A stretch of 64,000 nt of DNA, from the NCBI RefSeq assembly GCF_030687835.1, contig NZ_CP117449.1:2108001-2172000 (forward strand), written 5' to 3'. The notes below the pieces were generated by a model. That model saw nothing but the letters and a program-made list of their open reading frames with translations, had not been told where the DNA came from and ran no database searches. Of the stretch, positions 17,951 to 26,351 are shown one piece after another. Positions within the stretch are counted from its first letter, which is position 1. Each line of letters starts with the position of its first letter. Made by a program: the position numbers and the translations under genes. Origin of the DNA: Pseudomonas hefeiensis (GTDB lineage: Bacteria; Pseudomonadota; Gammaproteobacteria; Pseudomonadales; Pseudomonadaceae).

Positions 17951-18858
17951 TCGACCCCCAGCGCCAAATCGACGGCCGTGCAGTACGGGGCCTGGTACTT
18001 CGTGGCAACGATGTCCGTCCAGTTCTCCAGCACGACCTTGCGCACACCCTCAACGTGCAGCGAGGCGTGGATAATGGATTCCGAAACCTCCAAGCCCAAG
18101 CGGCGCCGTTGGTGCACGAAAGCTAGCAGCTGCGCATTGGCCGCCGCGAGAATCAACTCGCTCTCAGGGCCGGACGTCGAGAGAAACAGCTTGGCCTTGA
18201 CCTGGTAGTTGATGACCTGGGCGCTTTGGACAGTAAGCCGATCCGCGACAGGGCGGCGGTCGTCGTCGCTGAGGTAGGCATTGACCTTTGCCAGCAGCGC
18301 GGGCGAGGCGGTGCCGTCGCCCAGGATTGATTGCACGGTCACCACCGCCTCGGCCGGGGCAGGGCTCTCGGCGGTGGCGTCGGCAACCTGGCCGTCAGCC
18401 GAGCGCGCATGGAAAATGTAGCTGTTACGTGGGCCGGCAGTGCTGAGGCCTTCCCACGCCATCTGCGCCCGCTCCCGCAGGCTGTCGTCGCTTTCCATCA
18501 ACAACGGGACCGGCGGCACGGCCGAAGGCTTGGCGGCCTGAATGACCAGACGCTTGACGTTGAAGTTGCCGGCCAGGTTCTCCAAGTCGCTGCCTTTGGC
18601 GAGGGCCAGCATATTGGCGACGGACGCCTCATTGACGCGCTGGCGCCACACTGTCTCTCGGTAGGCGTTCTCCTGGAGCAGTTTGGTCAGGGGTTCAGAT
18701 TCCAGCTCAAGCCGTGCAGCGATCTCGGCTTGTTCCTCGACCGGCCAGAGGCCGATGGCGTAGGCCTTGCGCTCGGCGAGGATCTGCTCGTAATCGATCT
18801 GCTCCACGACCTCGGGCGCGGGGAGCTGGCCCAGGTCAATCGCGACGAATGAATTCAT
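17947..18858 (-). CDS. J: baseplate assembly protein gpJ
   Basis: This 303-residue protein begins MNSFVAIDLGQLPAPEVVE and matches P2 gpJ. It has the family segments NLAGNFNVKRLVIQAA and GPRNSYIFHARSADG. It forms the outer part of the baseplate with gpW and gpI. ATGA overlap with gpW. Confidence 0.9.
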   Translation of the reverse strand: MNSFVAIDLGQLPAPEVVEQIDYEQILAERKAYAIGLWPVEEQAEIAARLELESEPLTKLLQENAYRETVWRQRVNEASVANMLALAKGSDLENLAGNFNVKRLVIQAAKPSAVPPVPLLMESDDSLRERAQMAWEGLSTAGPRNSYIFHARSADGQVADATAESPAPAEAVVTVQSILGDGTASPALLAKVNAYLSDDDRRPVADRLTVQSAQVINYQVKAKLFLSTSGPESELILAAANAQLLAFVHQRRRLGLEVSESIIHASLHVEGVRKVVLENWTDIVATKYQAPYCTAVDLALGVE

Positions 18859-19199
18859 GCGCTACCCCCCAAGTTCAGCGGCACGCTCAGGCTCAGCGGC
18901 TCGTTGCTATCGACAATGCTGCCCTCAATATCCAACGAGGATTGACCTTGCAGCGTGGCGCCCTGGAACTGCACGCGGCTCAGGCTGATACGCGGCTCCC
19001 AGCGCATCAGCGCCATGACGGTGGCCGCGTACACCTGCAATCGAGTGATGTCGTTGAACGGGTGGTCCACCAGCTCGGGCAACAAGCTGCCGTATTCGCG
19101 CCGCATGACCCGGGTGCCAATGCGCGTGCTGAGGATGTCGCTCATGGATTGGGCGATGCTTTCCATGGTGCTGATGGCGGCGCCGGTGTGTCGGTTCAT
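18855..19199 (-). CDS. W: baseplate protein gpW (gp25-like)
   Basis: This 114-residue protein has the GPW/gp25 core (IAQSMSDILSTRIGTRVMRREYGSLL in which RREYGS is diagnostic). It acts in baseplate assembly, possibly with lysozyme-like fold in T4 gp25. Overlaps gpV and gpJ by ATGA. Confidence 0.9.
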   Translation of the reverse strand: MNRHTGAAISTMESIAQSMSDILSTRIGTRVMRREYGSLLPELVDHPFNDITRLQVYAATVMALMRWEPRISLSRVQFQGATLQGQSSLDIEGSIVDSNEPLSLSVPLNLGGSA

Positions 19200-19768
19200 T
19201 CCGGTTTCCCCGTCTTGCCGCTGCCAGGCGTGACGCCGCCGTGCGGGTGGTTCACCAGGCTGATGCCGGCCGCCACTACGTCTACCGAGACGGTGACCCT
19301 ACCGGTGACGTTCTGGTCGCCCGTCTGGGTGTAATCGCCCTGGTGCGTGATGTTGCCGACGATGTTGATACCGCCGGTACTGACCAGGTTTGTGGTGCCG
19401 CCGTCTGTGAGCGTGGCGTTGAGGTGGTGGGCGACGCTGTCGTACTCGATCACCGTGCCGTCGCGGTAGGTGACGCGGTGTAGGCCTTCACGGTCGCCGT
19501 TGGCGGGGATCTGATCGCTGAAAAGGCCGGTCAGGGCGACACCGTTGCCGAGCTGGCCCGAGGGGCTGAACAGCAGAACTTGTTCGTTGACTGTCGGAGG
19601 GTTCCACTCCCGGTCGGCACCGGCCCGTAGCGCGATCCACGGCAGCCAGGCAGTGGTCAGGGTTCCGGTTTTGACCTGCACACGCGGGGGCTGCATCTGG
19701 ACGGCAGCGATGGTGCCGAAGCGGATGAGGTTTTCGATCAGGCGGGCGAGGGTGGCTAAGTCGTTCAT
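19196..19768 (-). CDS. V: baseplate spike protein gpV
   Basis: This 190-residue protein starts MNDLATLARLIENLIRFGTI, typical for P2 gpV, the membrane-piercing spike. An OB-fold-like N-terminal part (PRVQVKTGTLTTAWLPW) is followed by a glycine-rich beta part. It is the first gene of the V-W-J-I-H late operon. A TGTA-N11-TACA site is centred about 57 bases upstream of the ATG, and no clear Shine-Dalgarno is seen. Confidence 0.9.
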   Translation of the reverse strand: MNDLATLARLIENLIRFGTIAAVQMQPPRVQVKTGTLTTAWLPWIALRAGADREWNPPTVNEQVLLFSPSGQLGNGVALTGLFSDQIPANGDREGLHRVTYRDGTVIEYDSVAHHLNATLTDGGTTNLVSTGGINIVGNITHQGDYTQTGDQNVTGRVTVSVDVVAAGISLVNHPHGGVTPGSGKTGKPE

Positions 19769-19815
19769 GGCGCCGATGATGGCGTCGTGCGCATGGGGGC
19801 GCAGCTCATTGAACT

Positions 19816-19834
19816 TGTATGTAGGTTTTTTACA
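19816..19834. promoter_or_regulatory. candidate Ogr-type activator site upstream of V operon
   Basis: TGTA at 19816-19819, 11 bases, TACA at 19831-19834, the same dyad and spacing as at 14997 and 27284. It lies between divergent gpV and the inserted gene at 19956, so it could act on either. Confidence 0.55.
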
Positions 19835-19955
19835 TTGAGTGATTTATTGTTCTGCCCGCACAAAACTCACCGGTGCGCGATGATTTTTTAATTCTATGGT
19901 GTCCTCTCGACCTACTGGACAGGACATGGATGAGTGATGATTGAAGGAAGTAGTG

Positions 19956-20369
19956 ATGGAATTTCAACAGGTTGTAGATTTTTGGGTCGAACATTGGGGG
20001 AAAATTTCGGCGGTGGTCGCTGGGGTGGGTGCTGTGGCGGGAGCAGTAGCCAAAATTGTAAGCCTATACAAGGCGTTCAAGAGCCGTGTGAAGAAATACA
20101 GAGGCCCGTTAGATTCGAAGTTTTCTAATTTTCTGTTTGAAAATCGAAACTCTGTGCTGGATCTTGAACTTGTGCTTGATGAGGAGCAAAGCGGCCAATT
20201 AGTAGATTGGCTGCTTGATGAAAACCCGGCAGCGACTACCTTCTTTAGTATCGAGGCGGACGATGCAGGAACAGAGATTGGTTTCTTTCACAAGATCCAG
20301 AAATTCACTGGAACATGCGTTTTAGAAGTGATGTCCATACCGAGGGATTTTTCAAGGTTCATAGCATAG
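19956..20369 (+). CDS. unknown membrane-anchored moron protein
   Basis: This 137-residue protein is rightward, against the surrounding leftward late genes, and lies between gpV and gpS. GAAGGAAG just upstream supports the ATG at 19956 over a TTG at 19941. A hydrophobic segment (about 16-36, rich in Ala, Val and Gly) is followed by a basic stretch (YKAFKSRVKKYR), then an acidic soluble domain of about 85 residues. An inner-membrane anchor with a cytoplasmic domain fits. The base composition is less GC-rich than the neighbours. Such morons are often expressed in the lysogen; exclusion or host modification is possible but unproven. Confidence 0.65.
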   Translation: MEFQQVVDFWVEHWGKISAVVAGVGAVAGAVAKIVSLYKAFKSRVKKYRGPLDSKFSNFLFENRNSVLDLELVLDEEQSGQLVDWLLDENPAATTFFSIEADDAGTEIGFFHKIQKFTGTCVLEVMSIPRDFSRFIA

Positions 20370-20450
20370 AAGGGCCTTGGCAAGGATGGATGGCGGTAAC
20401 GCTGAAAGGGGTTGGGAAGGAGCATGTAAAAGACAAATGAAACTTAGCCT

Positions 20451-20906
20451 CTAGGCTAAATGGGATAGCAATTTTTCTCGAATGATGTCTATGTCCGATT
20501 CCGTAAAGCCTAGCAGCTCCCGGCGATCATAAGTTACATCTGGCGCACCCTGTTCCGCACGATCCTTTAGACCGAACTGATGCGTCCGGGCTATCCGGGC
20601 TATCCGCCCGGTGAAGCCAACACTGATGGCGTTTCCATCACCTTGCACTTTCAAAAAACTCGCTGTGCGCAGCTTCAAAAACATTTTCAATTTCCGTTTT
20701 ACCCGGCCTTGTTTTCCCCGAAGGTTGCGCTGCTTTCGCGGCGCGTACTTGCTCCCGTCCGGGTTGCGCTGGACGATGATTCGCTGTTGCTGGCTGCGCC
20801 GCAGGGCCTGGCCGATGCTGCGGGCCAGTTTGTTGCGCGATGCGGGTTCCAATTGCCCCAGTAAGCCGGCCGCCCAATCCTCCAGCGTTTCCAATCGATT
20901 GGTCAT
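20451..20906 (-). CDS. S: tail completion protein gpS
   Basis: This 151-residue basic protein starts MTNRLETLEDWAAGLLGQL and matches the P2 gpS / phage virion morphogenesis family. The start at 20906 overlaps the stop of gpR by ATGA. It is needed for tail completion. Confidence 0.85.
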   Translation of the reverse strand: MTNRLETLEDWAAGLLGQLEPASRNKLARSIGQALRRSQQQRIIVQRNPDGSKYAPRKQRNLRGKQGRVKRKLKMFLKLRTASFLKVQGDGNAISVGFTGRIARIARTHQFGLKDRAEQGAPDVTYDRRELLGFTESDIDIIREKLLSHLA

Positions 20907-21379
20907 TTCGGCACGACCCATTCACCGCCGGTGCCTTGAGCACTAGGTATCCACGCCGGGTCGAGGAACGCGGCCACCTGTCGAGGTTCGCCAGGATGGT
21001 GGATGGTGGTATTGCCATCGGCGTCTTTCGCCACCACGACGCGCTCGGTCAGCGGCAATGTCAGGCTCATGTCCACTTTGCTGTTGTCCAGGATGTCAGC
21101 CTCGAACTGGATGCCCTGGGCGGACTTGTTCAGGTTTTCCAGCAGCTCGGACTGGTTCACGCTCAGCCACCCCAGCAACGGCAACATGACGCTGTCGGGG
21201 TGACCAGCGTAATCGGTGAGGATGACCTGTAAATCAAAGCTGTATTCGAACGACAGCGAGGCAGCCGCGGTGCAGCGGATTTTACCGTTGTCGATGAAGA
21301 TCAGCAGCCGGTCGGGGTTGTGCTTGAGTTCGGCCACTGTGCTCAGCAGATGGGCGCGCAGGCTTTCGGGTTTGTTCAT
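20903..21379 (-). CDS. R: tail completion protein gpR
   Basis: This 158-residue protein starts MNKPESLRAHLLSTVAELKH, typical for P2 gpR. The ATG at 21379 overlaps the Rz1 stop region by ATGA and is preferred to 21427. It acts with gpS in head-tail joining. Confidence 0.85.
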   Translation of the reverse strand: MNKPESLRAHLLSTVAELKHNPDRLLIFIDNGKIRCTAAASLSFEYSFDLQVILTDYAGHPDSVMLPLLGWLSVNQSELLENLNKSAQGIQFEADILDNSKVDMSLTLPLTERVVVAKDADGNTTIHHPGEPRQVAAFLDPAWIPSAQGTGGEWVVPK

Positions 21380-21633
21380 GGGGCCGCCTGTTGATGCTTG
21401 AACACCATGTCTACCTGGCCGGCGCATTCAGCCCATGCGGCTTCGACGCGGTCCTGGTCGGTGAGCTGATCGCCGTTATTGAGTGGGCTTGTCGCCGGCA
21501 GGGTGCAGGGCACCACGGCCGGACAGCCACTGACGATAAGCGTCGGCGCCGGTGAAGGCGGGGCGCTCGCGCAGCCGGCGAGCAAGCTCAGGCAAAGGCT
21601 GGTCAGCCCAGTTGCGAAGGTCTTCGTTTTCAC
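21376..21633 (-). CDS. o-spanin lipoprotein (Rz1-like)
   Basis: This 85-residue protein has a signal sequence ending in a lipobox (LLAGC, Cys21) and a proline-rich start of the mature part, as in Rz1/LysC outer-membrane spanins. It largely overlaps the Rz frame in another reading frame, the usual Rz/Rz1 arrangement. With Rz it fuses inner and outer membranes in the last step of lysis. Confidence 0.8.
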   Translation of the reverse strand: MKTKTFATGLTSLCLSLLAGCASAPPSPAPTLIVSGCPAVVPCTLPATSPLNNGDQLTDQDRVEAAWAECAGQVDMVFKHQQAAP

Positions 21634-21919
21634 GTTTCAGCGCCTCGATGGTTTGCTCGCGCTTTGCCAGGCCCTGGCGCAGTTGATCCTGCTGGGTTCG
21701 CAGGGCAGCCTGGGCAATGCGCTCGTCGTTCAGGGTGTTTTGCAGGGTGCTGAGATTGGCGCGCAGCCTGTCAGCTTCATCGCGGGCGATTTTGATGTCC
21801 TTCCCCGCCAGTTCGGTGTTCTTCTCGGCCACGGTGATGCGTTGTTCCTGGCCCCAGATGAGCAGTGCCAAGGCGCCCAGCAGGGCGATGCCGTACAGCG
21901 CCTGGCGCAGGGTACTCAT
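21476..21919 (-). CDS. i-spanin (Rz/LysB-like)
   Basis: This 147-residue protein starts MSTLRQALYGIALLGALALL, a single N-terminal membrane segment, followed by a long coiled coil (about 25-115). That is the layout of Rz-type inner-membrane spanins. The last 158 bases overlap Rz1. The ATG at 21919 overlaps the stop of the upstream gene. Confidence 0.8.
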   Translation of the reverse strand: MSTLRQALYGIALLGALALLIWGQEQRITVAEKNTELAGKDIKIARDEADRLRANLSTLQNTLNDERIAQAALRTQQDQLRQGLAKREQTIEALKRENEDLRNWADQPLPELARRLRERPAFTGADAYRQWLSGRGALHPAGDKPTQ

Positions 21920-22122
21920 GCGCGGTACCAGCCCAGTTTGTTCATGTCGCCGATGTCCATCAGCTCCACCGGACTTCGCACGATGACGACCCGGCAACCG
22001 GGGGTCATGTAGGCCAGGGCTTCGCACAGCAATTCCATATCGGCTTGCTCGGTATTTTCGGGCACCACCAGCAAGTTGCCGTCCTGCACGTTCAACTGTT
22101 GCACGCGTTCAAGGTCGATCAT
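21916..22122 (-). CDS. hypothetical lysis-region protein
   Basis: This 68-residue soluble protein starts MIDLERVQQLNVQDGNLLVV and overlaps Rz and the upstream gene by ATGA. It is rich in hydrophobic strands and acidic residues, with no signal peptide. The family is not recognised. Confidence 0.6.
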   Translation of the reverse strand: MIDLERVQQLNVQDGNLLVVPENTEQADMELLCEALAYMTPGCRVVIVRSPVELMDIGDMNKLGWYRA

Positions 22123-22601
22123 TTTAGGAACTCTCCAAGGTAGAGCAGCCGGAATTCTTCGGGGCTGTACGAAGCGCGGGCCTCTTTGAGAATGTCGGAC
22201 AAATCGACCGGCCAGGTATATCGACAGAGCTGTCGGTCGTTGGCTTCGATCAGCCCTAAAAGCAGATCGTTTTCTGCTGTTTGCTCGCCCAACGTTCGTA
22301 GGAATTTCGGTGTGGTTGCGTAGTAGGCGCCGGCATGGATTTTGGTTGAGTCGAGCCAGTCAAATTCGTCGTAAAACCAGATAACACCCTCATCGTCTTC
22401 TCTGCACGGCACCTCTTCGTCATTTCCCCAAATGAATGCGCCAGGCAGGCGGTGGCGAATATCTTCGACCGAACCCTGCAAGGTGACGAAACACACCCTT
22501 TTGCCTGCCGCAAGACAAGATTTCGCGTGTCGAACAAGCCGTTCGGTTTTCCCCGTTTGCCTTGGACTGATTTCAAGGTAAGCGATTCGAGGGGGAATCA
22601 T
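22119..22601 (-). CDS. P-loop-like protein of unknown role in lysis region
   Basis: This 160-residue protein starts MIPPRIAYLEISPRQTGKTERL. The SPRQTGKT stretch resembles a Walker A of the terminase/helicase type, and VIWFYDEFDWLD (about 73-84) resembles a Walker B. The chain is too short for a full terminase. It is coupled by overlaps to endolysin upstream and the 68-residue gene downstream. I do not recognise the family; a small ATPase or DNA-binding accessory is possible. Confidence 0.65.
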   Translation of the reverse strand: MIPPRIAYLEISPRQTGKTERLVRHAKSCLAAGKRVCFVTLQGSVEDIRHRLPGAFIWGNDEEVPCREDDEGVIWFYDEFDWLDSTKIHAGAYYATTPKFLRTLGEQTAENDLLLGLIEANDRQLCRYTWPVDLSDILKEARASYSPEEFRLLYLGEFLK

Positions 22602-23440
22602 GCCGCCACCGCCTGGCCGCATCCGCACTCAGCATGCCGCTCATAGGCGCGCTGGAGCTTGATGTCGTATAGGTTCCGTTGGTAATCCGGGCCGTTGTAG
22701 AGCTTGGCGAACTCGGCCCATTTACGGCCTTTCAAGGCCTTGTGCAGCACCGGGTCGGTCTGGATGAAACGCACGAAGGCGGCGAACTGTTGAGACTCGC
22801 CTGCACTCATGTCCTCGACCAGCGCTTGCACGCTGACATAGCCCAGGCGTTTCCAGTGAAAACCCATGATCTGGAACGCGCCCCAGGAGGCGGATTCCAG
22901 CGCGGCGGTGTCATCGATCAGGCGCGCATGGCTCAGGCGCTGATGCTCAGCAGTGCCGCCGGCATAGCCGCCGGACTTCGGATTGACGATGGCCGGATTG
23001 GCGGCGGCCAGTTGGTCGGCGTGGCGCTTGAGTTCGTCGGGGTTGTCACCTTCGTGGCGCGGCGTGGCGAGCTGGCGATACATGATGTGCCGCTCGAACA
23101 GAATCACCGGCTTGCCATTCGCCAGGAAGCCCTTGCCCTTGGATTCAACCTCGTTGACGGCATAGACGCTTGCCAGCGGTACGTCGAGGGTCTGCGCGGC
23201 CTGTACCAGGTCTTCGTTTTTCAACAGGGGCTGACAGTCACCGCCGGCCAGGCTGGCCAGGGTCTTTTCGCCGACAACGCCATCGGCGACCAAGCCGACT
23301 TTCAACTGATACGCCCGAACAGCCGCTTCAGTGGAATCGCCATAGTCGCCGTCTACCACCAGCCCGGCGCCGTGGTCGTTCAGGTTCTTTTGCAGGATGC
23401 GCACCGCTTGCGAGCGGTCGCCGTGGCGAAGCGTCGTCAT
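22598..23440 (-). CDS. endolysin: peptidoglycan-binding plus N-acetylmuramidase
   Basis: This 280-residue protein starts MTTLRHGDRSQAVRILQKNL. An N-terminal peptidoglycan-binding domain (about 1-65, with DGDYGDSTEAAVRAYQ) is followed by an N-acetylmuramidase-type domain (about 85-265, with VNEVESKGKGFL, ILFERHIMYR, ASWGAFQIMGFH). Glu in the VNEVES segment is the likely catalytic residue. There is no signal peptide, so holin is needed for release. Overlap with holin is ATGA. Confidence 0.85.
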   Translation of the reverse strand: MTTLRHGDRSQAVRILQKNLNDHGAGLVVDGDYGDSTEAAVRAYQLKVGLVADGVVGEKTLASLAGGDCQPLLKNEDLVQAAQTLDVPLASVYAVNEVESKGKGFLANGKPVILFERHIMYRQLATPRHEGDNPDELKRHADQLAAANPAIVNPKSGGYAGGTAEHQRLSHARLIDDTAALESASWGAFQIMGFHWKRLGYVSVQALVEDMSAGESQQFAAFVRFIQTDPVLHKALKGRKWAEFAKLYNGPDYQRNLYDIKLQRAYERHAECGCGQAVAA

Positions 23441-23760
23441 AGCTGTTCTACCTTGCGAGTGAAAAATTTCTTGGCAGCGGCGCGAGTCCCCTCGACTCCA
23501 AGCAAGCCGATTACCCCACCGAAGAACGGTGCGGTTGAGGCGGGGATACCGAGCAGCGCCAAACCATGACTGGCGGCCAATGCCAGGGCGCCGCAAAGGG
23601 GGGCCTCGACTGCCATCCGCCGCAGGGTGCCGCCGCCATACATGATCCGTAGGGCGGCGATGGTCAGAGCCAGGATCCCCGCATAAAGGGCAGGCCAGTT
23701 TTGTTCGAGCCAGGCGGCGAGCCAGGCCCAGGTGTCGGGACGTTCAGGCATGCGCTTCAT
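23437..23760 (-). CDS. holin
   Basis: This 107-residue protein has hydrophobic segments at about 24-42, 50-68 and 72-92 and a basic C-terminus (KKFFTRKVEQL), the layout of class I holins. It is directly upstream of endolysin with ATGA overlap. Start could be 23760 or 23751. It permeabilises the inner membrane for endolysin. Confidence 0.75.
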   Translation of the reverse strand: MKRMPERPDTWAWLAAWLEQNWPALYAGILALTIAALRIMYGGGTLRRMAVEAPLCGALALAASHGLALLGIPASTAPFFGGVIGLLGVEGTRAAAKKFFTRKVEQL

Positions 23761-23805
23761 TCCGTAATCCAGGGTTGGTGGGTTCGTGGGCTCGTTGCAG
23801 GTTGA

Positions 23806-24018
23806 TCAGTCCCATAGGTTCACCATCTGCCGCTGTGGCGCAGCCGTCTGGGCTTCGGGCATCTGCACGGCCAAGCCTTGGGGCAGGATCGGCCCGTAGT
23901 CGGCCAGGCCGGGGTTGGCTTCGAGTACCGCTTCGGTTACGCCAGCGGTGCGGCCGTAGTGTCGCCAGCACAACGCGTCAACGGTGTCGTTTTGAAAGGC
24001 TCGGACGGTGACGGGCAT
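23806..24018 (-). CDS. X: tail protein gpX
   Basis: This 70-residue LysM-like protein starts MPVTVRAFQNDTVDALCWRHYG, typical for P2 gpX. It overlaps the stop of gpL by one base. It acts in tail assembly. Confidence 0.85.
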   Translation of the reverse strand: MPVTVRAFQNDTVDALCWRHYGRTAGVTEAVLEANPGLADYGPILPQGLAVQMPEAQTAAPQRQMVNLWD

Positions 24019-24479
24019 CAGATCAGCTCCACGGTGGTGCGGTTGATGCCGAGGAAGTCGCGCACGGCCCAGCGCAAGTCGCGGCGGTAGTCGTCGATGT
24101 TTGGCGTGAGGTCTTCGGCGTTCTGGTTGCCGCTGTTGGTGCTGTCGTAGGAGCGGTAGCGCTCACACACTTCGGCTCCGGTGGCGGCCTCGATGGCGCG
24201 GCGGTAGAGGTGCACCAGGACAGATACGTCGTTGATTTTTTCGCCGGGAACGTCCGCCAGTTCGGCATGGCCTGCGGCTTGCTGGATGGCGCGCCATCCG
24301 CTCAGCTCGCGGTTGACGCTAATAGCTGCGGCGACGGCGGCGGTTTCCAAACGTGGCGCGGTGACACTGGCATCGATCCGCAGGGTGGCTCGCAGCTCGT
24401 CGAGATCAATCGAGGGCCAGAAGGCGTCGGTGTTGATATGGCCGCTGGCGACGGGGCCGCCGGCTACGAATCCGCTCAT
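24018..24479 (-). CDS. L: head completion protein gpL
   Basis: This 153-residue protein starts MSGFVAGGPVASGHINTDAFW and matches P2 gpL. It seals the packaged capsid. It lies between gpM and gpX in the capsid operon. Confidence 0.85.
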   Translation of the reverse strand: MSGFVAGGPVASGHINTDAFWPSIDLDELRATLRIDASVTAPRLETAAVAAAISVNRELSGWRAIQQAAGHAELADVPGEKINDVSVLVHLYRRAIEAATGAEVCERYRSYDSTNSGNQNAEDLTPNIDDYRRDLRWAVRDFLGINRTTVELI

Positions 24480-24583
24480 GGAAAAGCACTCAAAAATAGG
24501 TCGCCGGTGGTCGGGGCTTCACGTTCAGGAGGAGCGGCCTGGCCGATCCGCCCCGAGCCGGCGGGGTGCGTGGGGACGCTCGG

Positions 24584-25285
24584 TTAGCCAGCGGAGCCGG
24601 CAAGTTTGTTGAGCAGGCGTTCGGCCCGCTCCAGATCTTTCTTGCCACCGCAGGCGTCGTGCAGGGCGATGGCTTTTTTCAGTAGATCCACACCGGCCTG
24701 AAGCTTGCCGGGTTGGCCCGGGGCCTCTTCGGTGATGCCTTCCAGCGTGGCGCGGCCCATGGCGAGAAACAGCTTGGCGCGGGCCTGGTCGGGCATGTCT
24801 TCGGCGTCGGTGAGTTCGGCGGTGCGGTGCAGGATTGCCAGGTCGAACGGTTCGCCAACCTTCTGAGCCTTGAAAGCTGCCGTCGCGACTTCCTCGGCGA
24901 CCAGGCAGCCCAATGTGCGGGCGAAGCGGTCGGGCATGACCATCTTGTGTTCCAGCACGTAGGTCGCGATGTCGAGCCCACCGGTGAAGTCGCCGGCATC
25001 GAAGCGCCAGACCATGACGGTGGTCAGTACCTCGTCCTGCGCGCCCTGGCCGCCTTCCAGCACACCTTGCACATAGGATTCATAGCTCGGCAGCAACTGG
25101 CGCTTGAGTTCGGCCTTGCCCTGGTTGGACTGGACCTGTTTCAGGCGCAGGCGGTCTTGTAGGAGCTGATTGAGCTGATGCTCGTAGGCCGTCGCGCCGG
25201 CCATGGTCTGGGTGGGCTCGGTTGCTGCCGCCTCGATGGCGGCAGTGACGCGCTGGTAGTGGCGCTTGGCGAGGCTGTTAGCCAT
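24584..25285 (-). CDS. M: terminase small subunit / endonuclease gpM
   Basis: This 233-residue protein starts MANSLAKRHYQRVTAAIEAA and matches P2 gpM. In P2 gpM and gpP form the terminase that cuts cos. The C-terminal part is rich in TPR-like helices. It sits between N and L as expected. Confidence 0.85.
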   Translation of the reverse strand: MANSLAKRHYQRVTAAIEAAATEPTQTMAGATAYEHQLNQLLQDRLRLKQVQSNQGKAELKRQLLPSYESYVQGVLEGGQGAQDEVLTTVMVWRFDAGDFTGGLDIATYVLEHKMVMPDRFARTLGCLVAEEVATAAFKAQKVGEPFDLAILHRTAELTDAEDMPDQARAKLFLAMGRATLEGITEEAPGQPGKLQAGVDLLKKAIALHDACGGKKDLERAERLLNKLAGSAG

Positions 25286-25288
25286 GGA

Positions 25289-26308
25289 TCAGGCCTCCTC
25301 AAGCTCGATGTTTTCGATCAGGCAGCCGAGGCCGTAATCCTCAACGACATACGCGTCGTTGCTGGACTCGTAGTTTTCGATGCGGTTTTTTTCCGGTGCT
25401 TCTTTGACATAACGACGCCGACCACCGATCTGCCAGTAGATAGCCAAGTTCGTCAGGGTGGTGACCAACGCCGCGCCGTCAGGAACATAGGGCACTTCGA
25501 CCGGTTGCTTCCCGCCCATGCGCTTCTGCGAAAGGATCATGTCGGTTGCCAGTTTTTCGGAGGCTGGCTGTTCCTTGTTGATCAGCGGGAAATATTTGTC
25601 GTGCACCAGATTGCTGCCCAGGATGACGACGATGCCCGGATCCTTGCGGTGCCATGGGTCGATGAGGTTGGCGACCGCATCGAATACCAACGCATCAAGG
25701 TTGTTGTAGTCAGCCGTGGTACCGCTGCCGATGATGATCTTGCCGGCAGTTTTCCCCTCTTTGAGAACACGCGCAGGCGCGTTGAGGCGGTACTGTTCCA
25801 GCCAGCCGATATTGACGTCTTGCAACAGAGCATTGACCTGGCGGTCGGTCGTAGCGGCTGCGCTGACACCATTGAAGCCGATCATGATGCGGTCGAGCGC
25901 CTGGCGCTTGAGGATCGCGTCGCGCAGGCGAGCCTGGAAGTCTGGAAATTTCGCCCAGGCGTCGAGCTGCGCGTAGCGGATCGCGGTGTCGAAGTCGGTT
26001 TTCTTGGCCTCGTAGCCTTTCTTGTCCAGGGAGGAGACGTCGCGAGGTTGGCGCACGCCGTTGCCGGTGGTGTCGGTACGACCGGCAATGGTGCTGCTGA
26101 CACCCAAGCCGACTTTCTCGCCTTGGAGTTCATCGACGCCGATGATGCCGATCTTGCCCAGGAACTCGCTGGATTCCTGCATCCGGGTTTCCAGCGTCTG
26201 CTGAACCGTAGGGTCAACGGAAAAGGTCGCGGTGGTAGAAGACACACCGTTGAGTCGGGCGAGCTGGCTCAGGTAGGCGTTGAAGTGTTCGCGAGTATCG
26301 TTGCGCAT
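25289..26308 (-). CDS. N: major capsid protein gpN
   Basis: This 339-residue protein starts MRNDTREHFNAYLSQLARLNGV, typical of P2 gpN. The segment RLRDAILKRQALDRIMIGFNG is a family feature. It builds the T=7 head and is trimmed by gpO in P2. Confidence 0.9.
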   Translation of the reverse strand: MRNDTREHFNAYLSQLARLNGVSSTTATFSVDPTVQQTLETRMQESSEFLGKIGIIGVDELQGEKVGLGVSSTIAGRTDTTGNGVRQPRDVSSLDKKGYEAKKTDFDTAIRYAQLDAWAKFPDFQARLRDAILKRQALDRIMIGFNGVSAAATTDRQVNALLQDVNIGWLEQYRLNAPARVLKEGKTAGKIIIGSGTTADYNNLDALVFDAVANLIDPWHRKDPGIVVILGSNLVHDKYFPLINKEQPASEKLATDMILSQKRMGGKQPVEVPYVPDGAALVTTLTNLAIYWQIGGRRRYVKEAPEKNRIENYESSNDAYVVEDYGLGCLIENIELEEA

Positions 26309-26351
26309 GAATATCGTCCTTCGTTTGTTCGGGGCTGTGGGTGGCCGGCTG

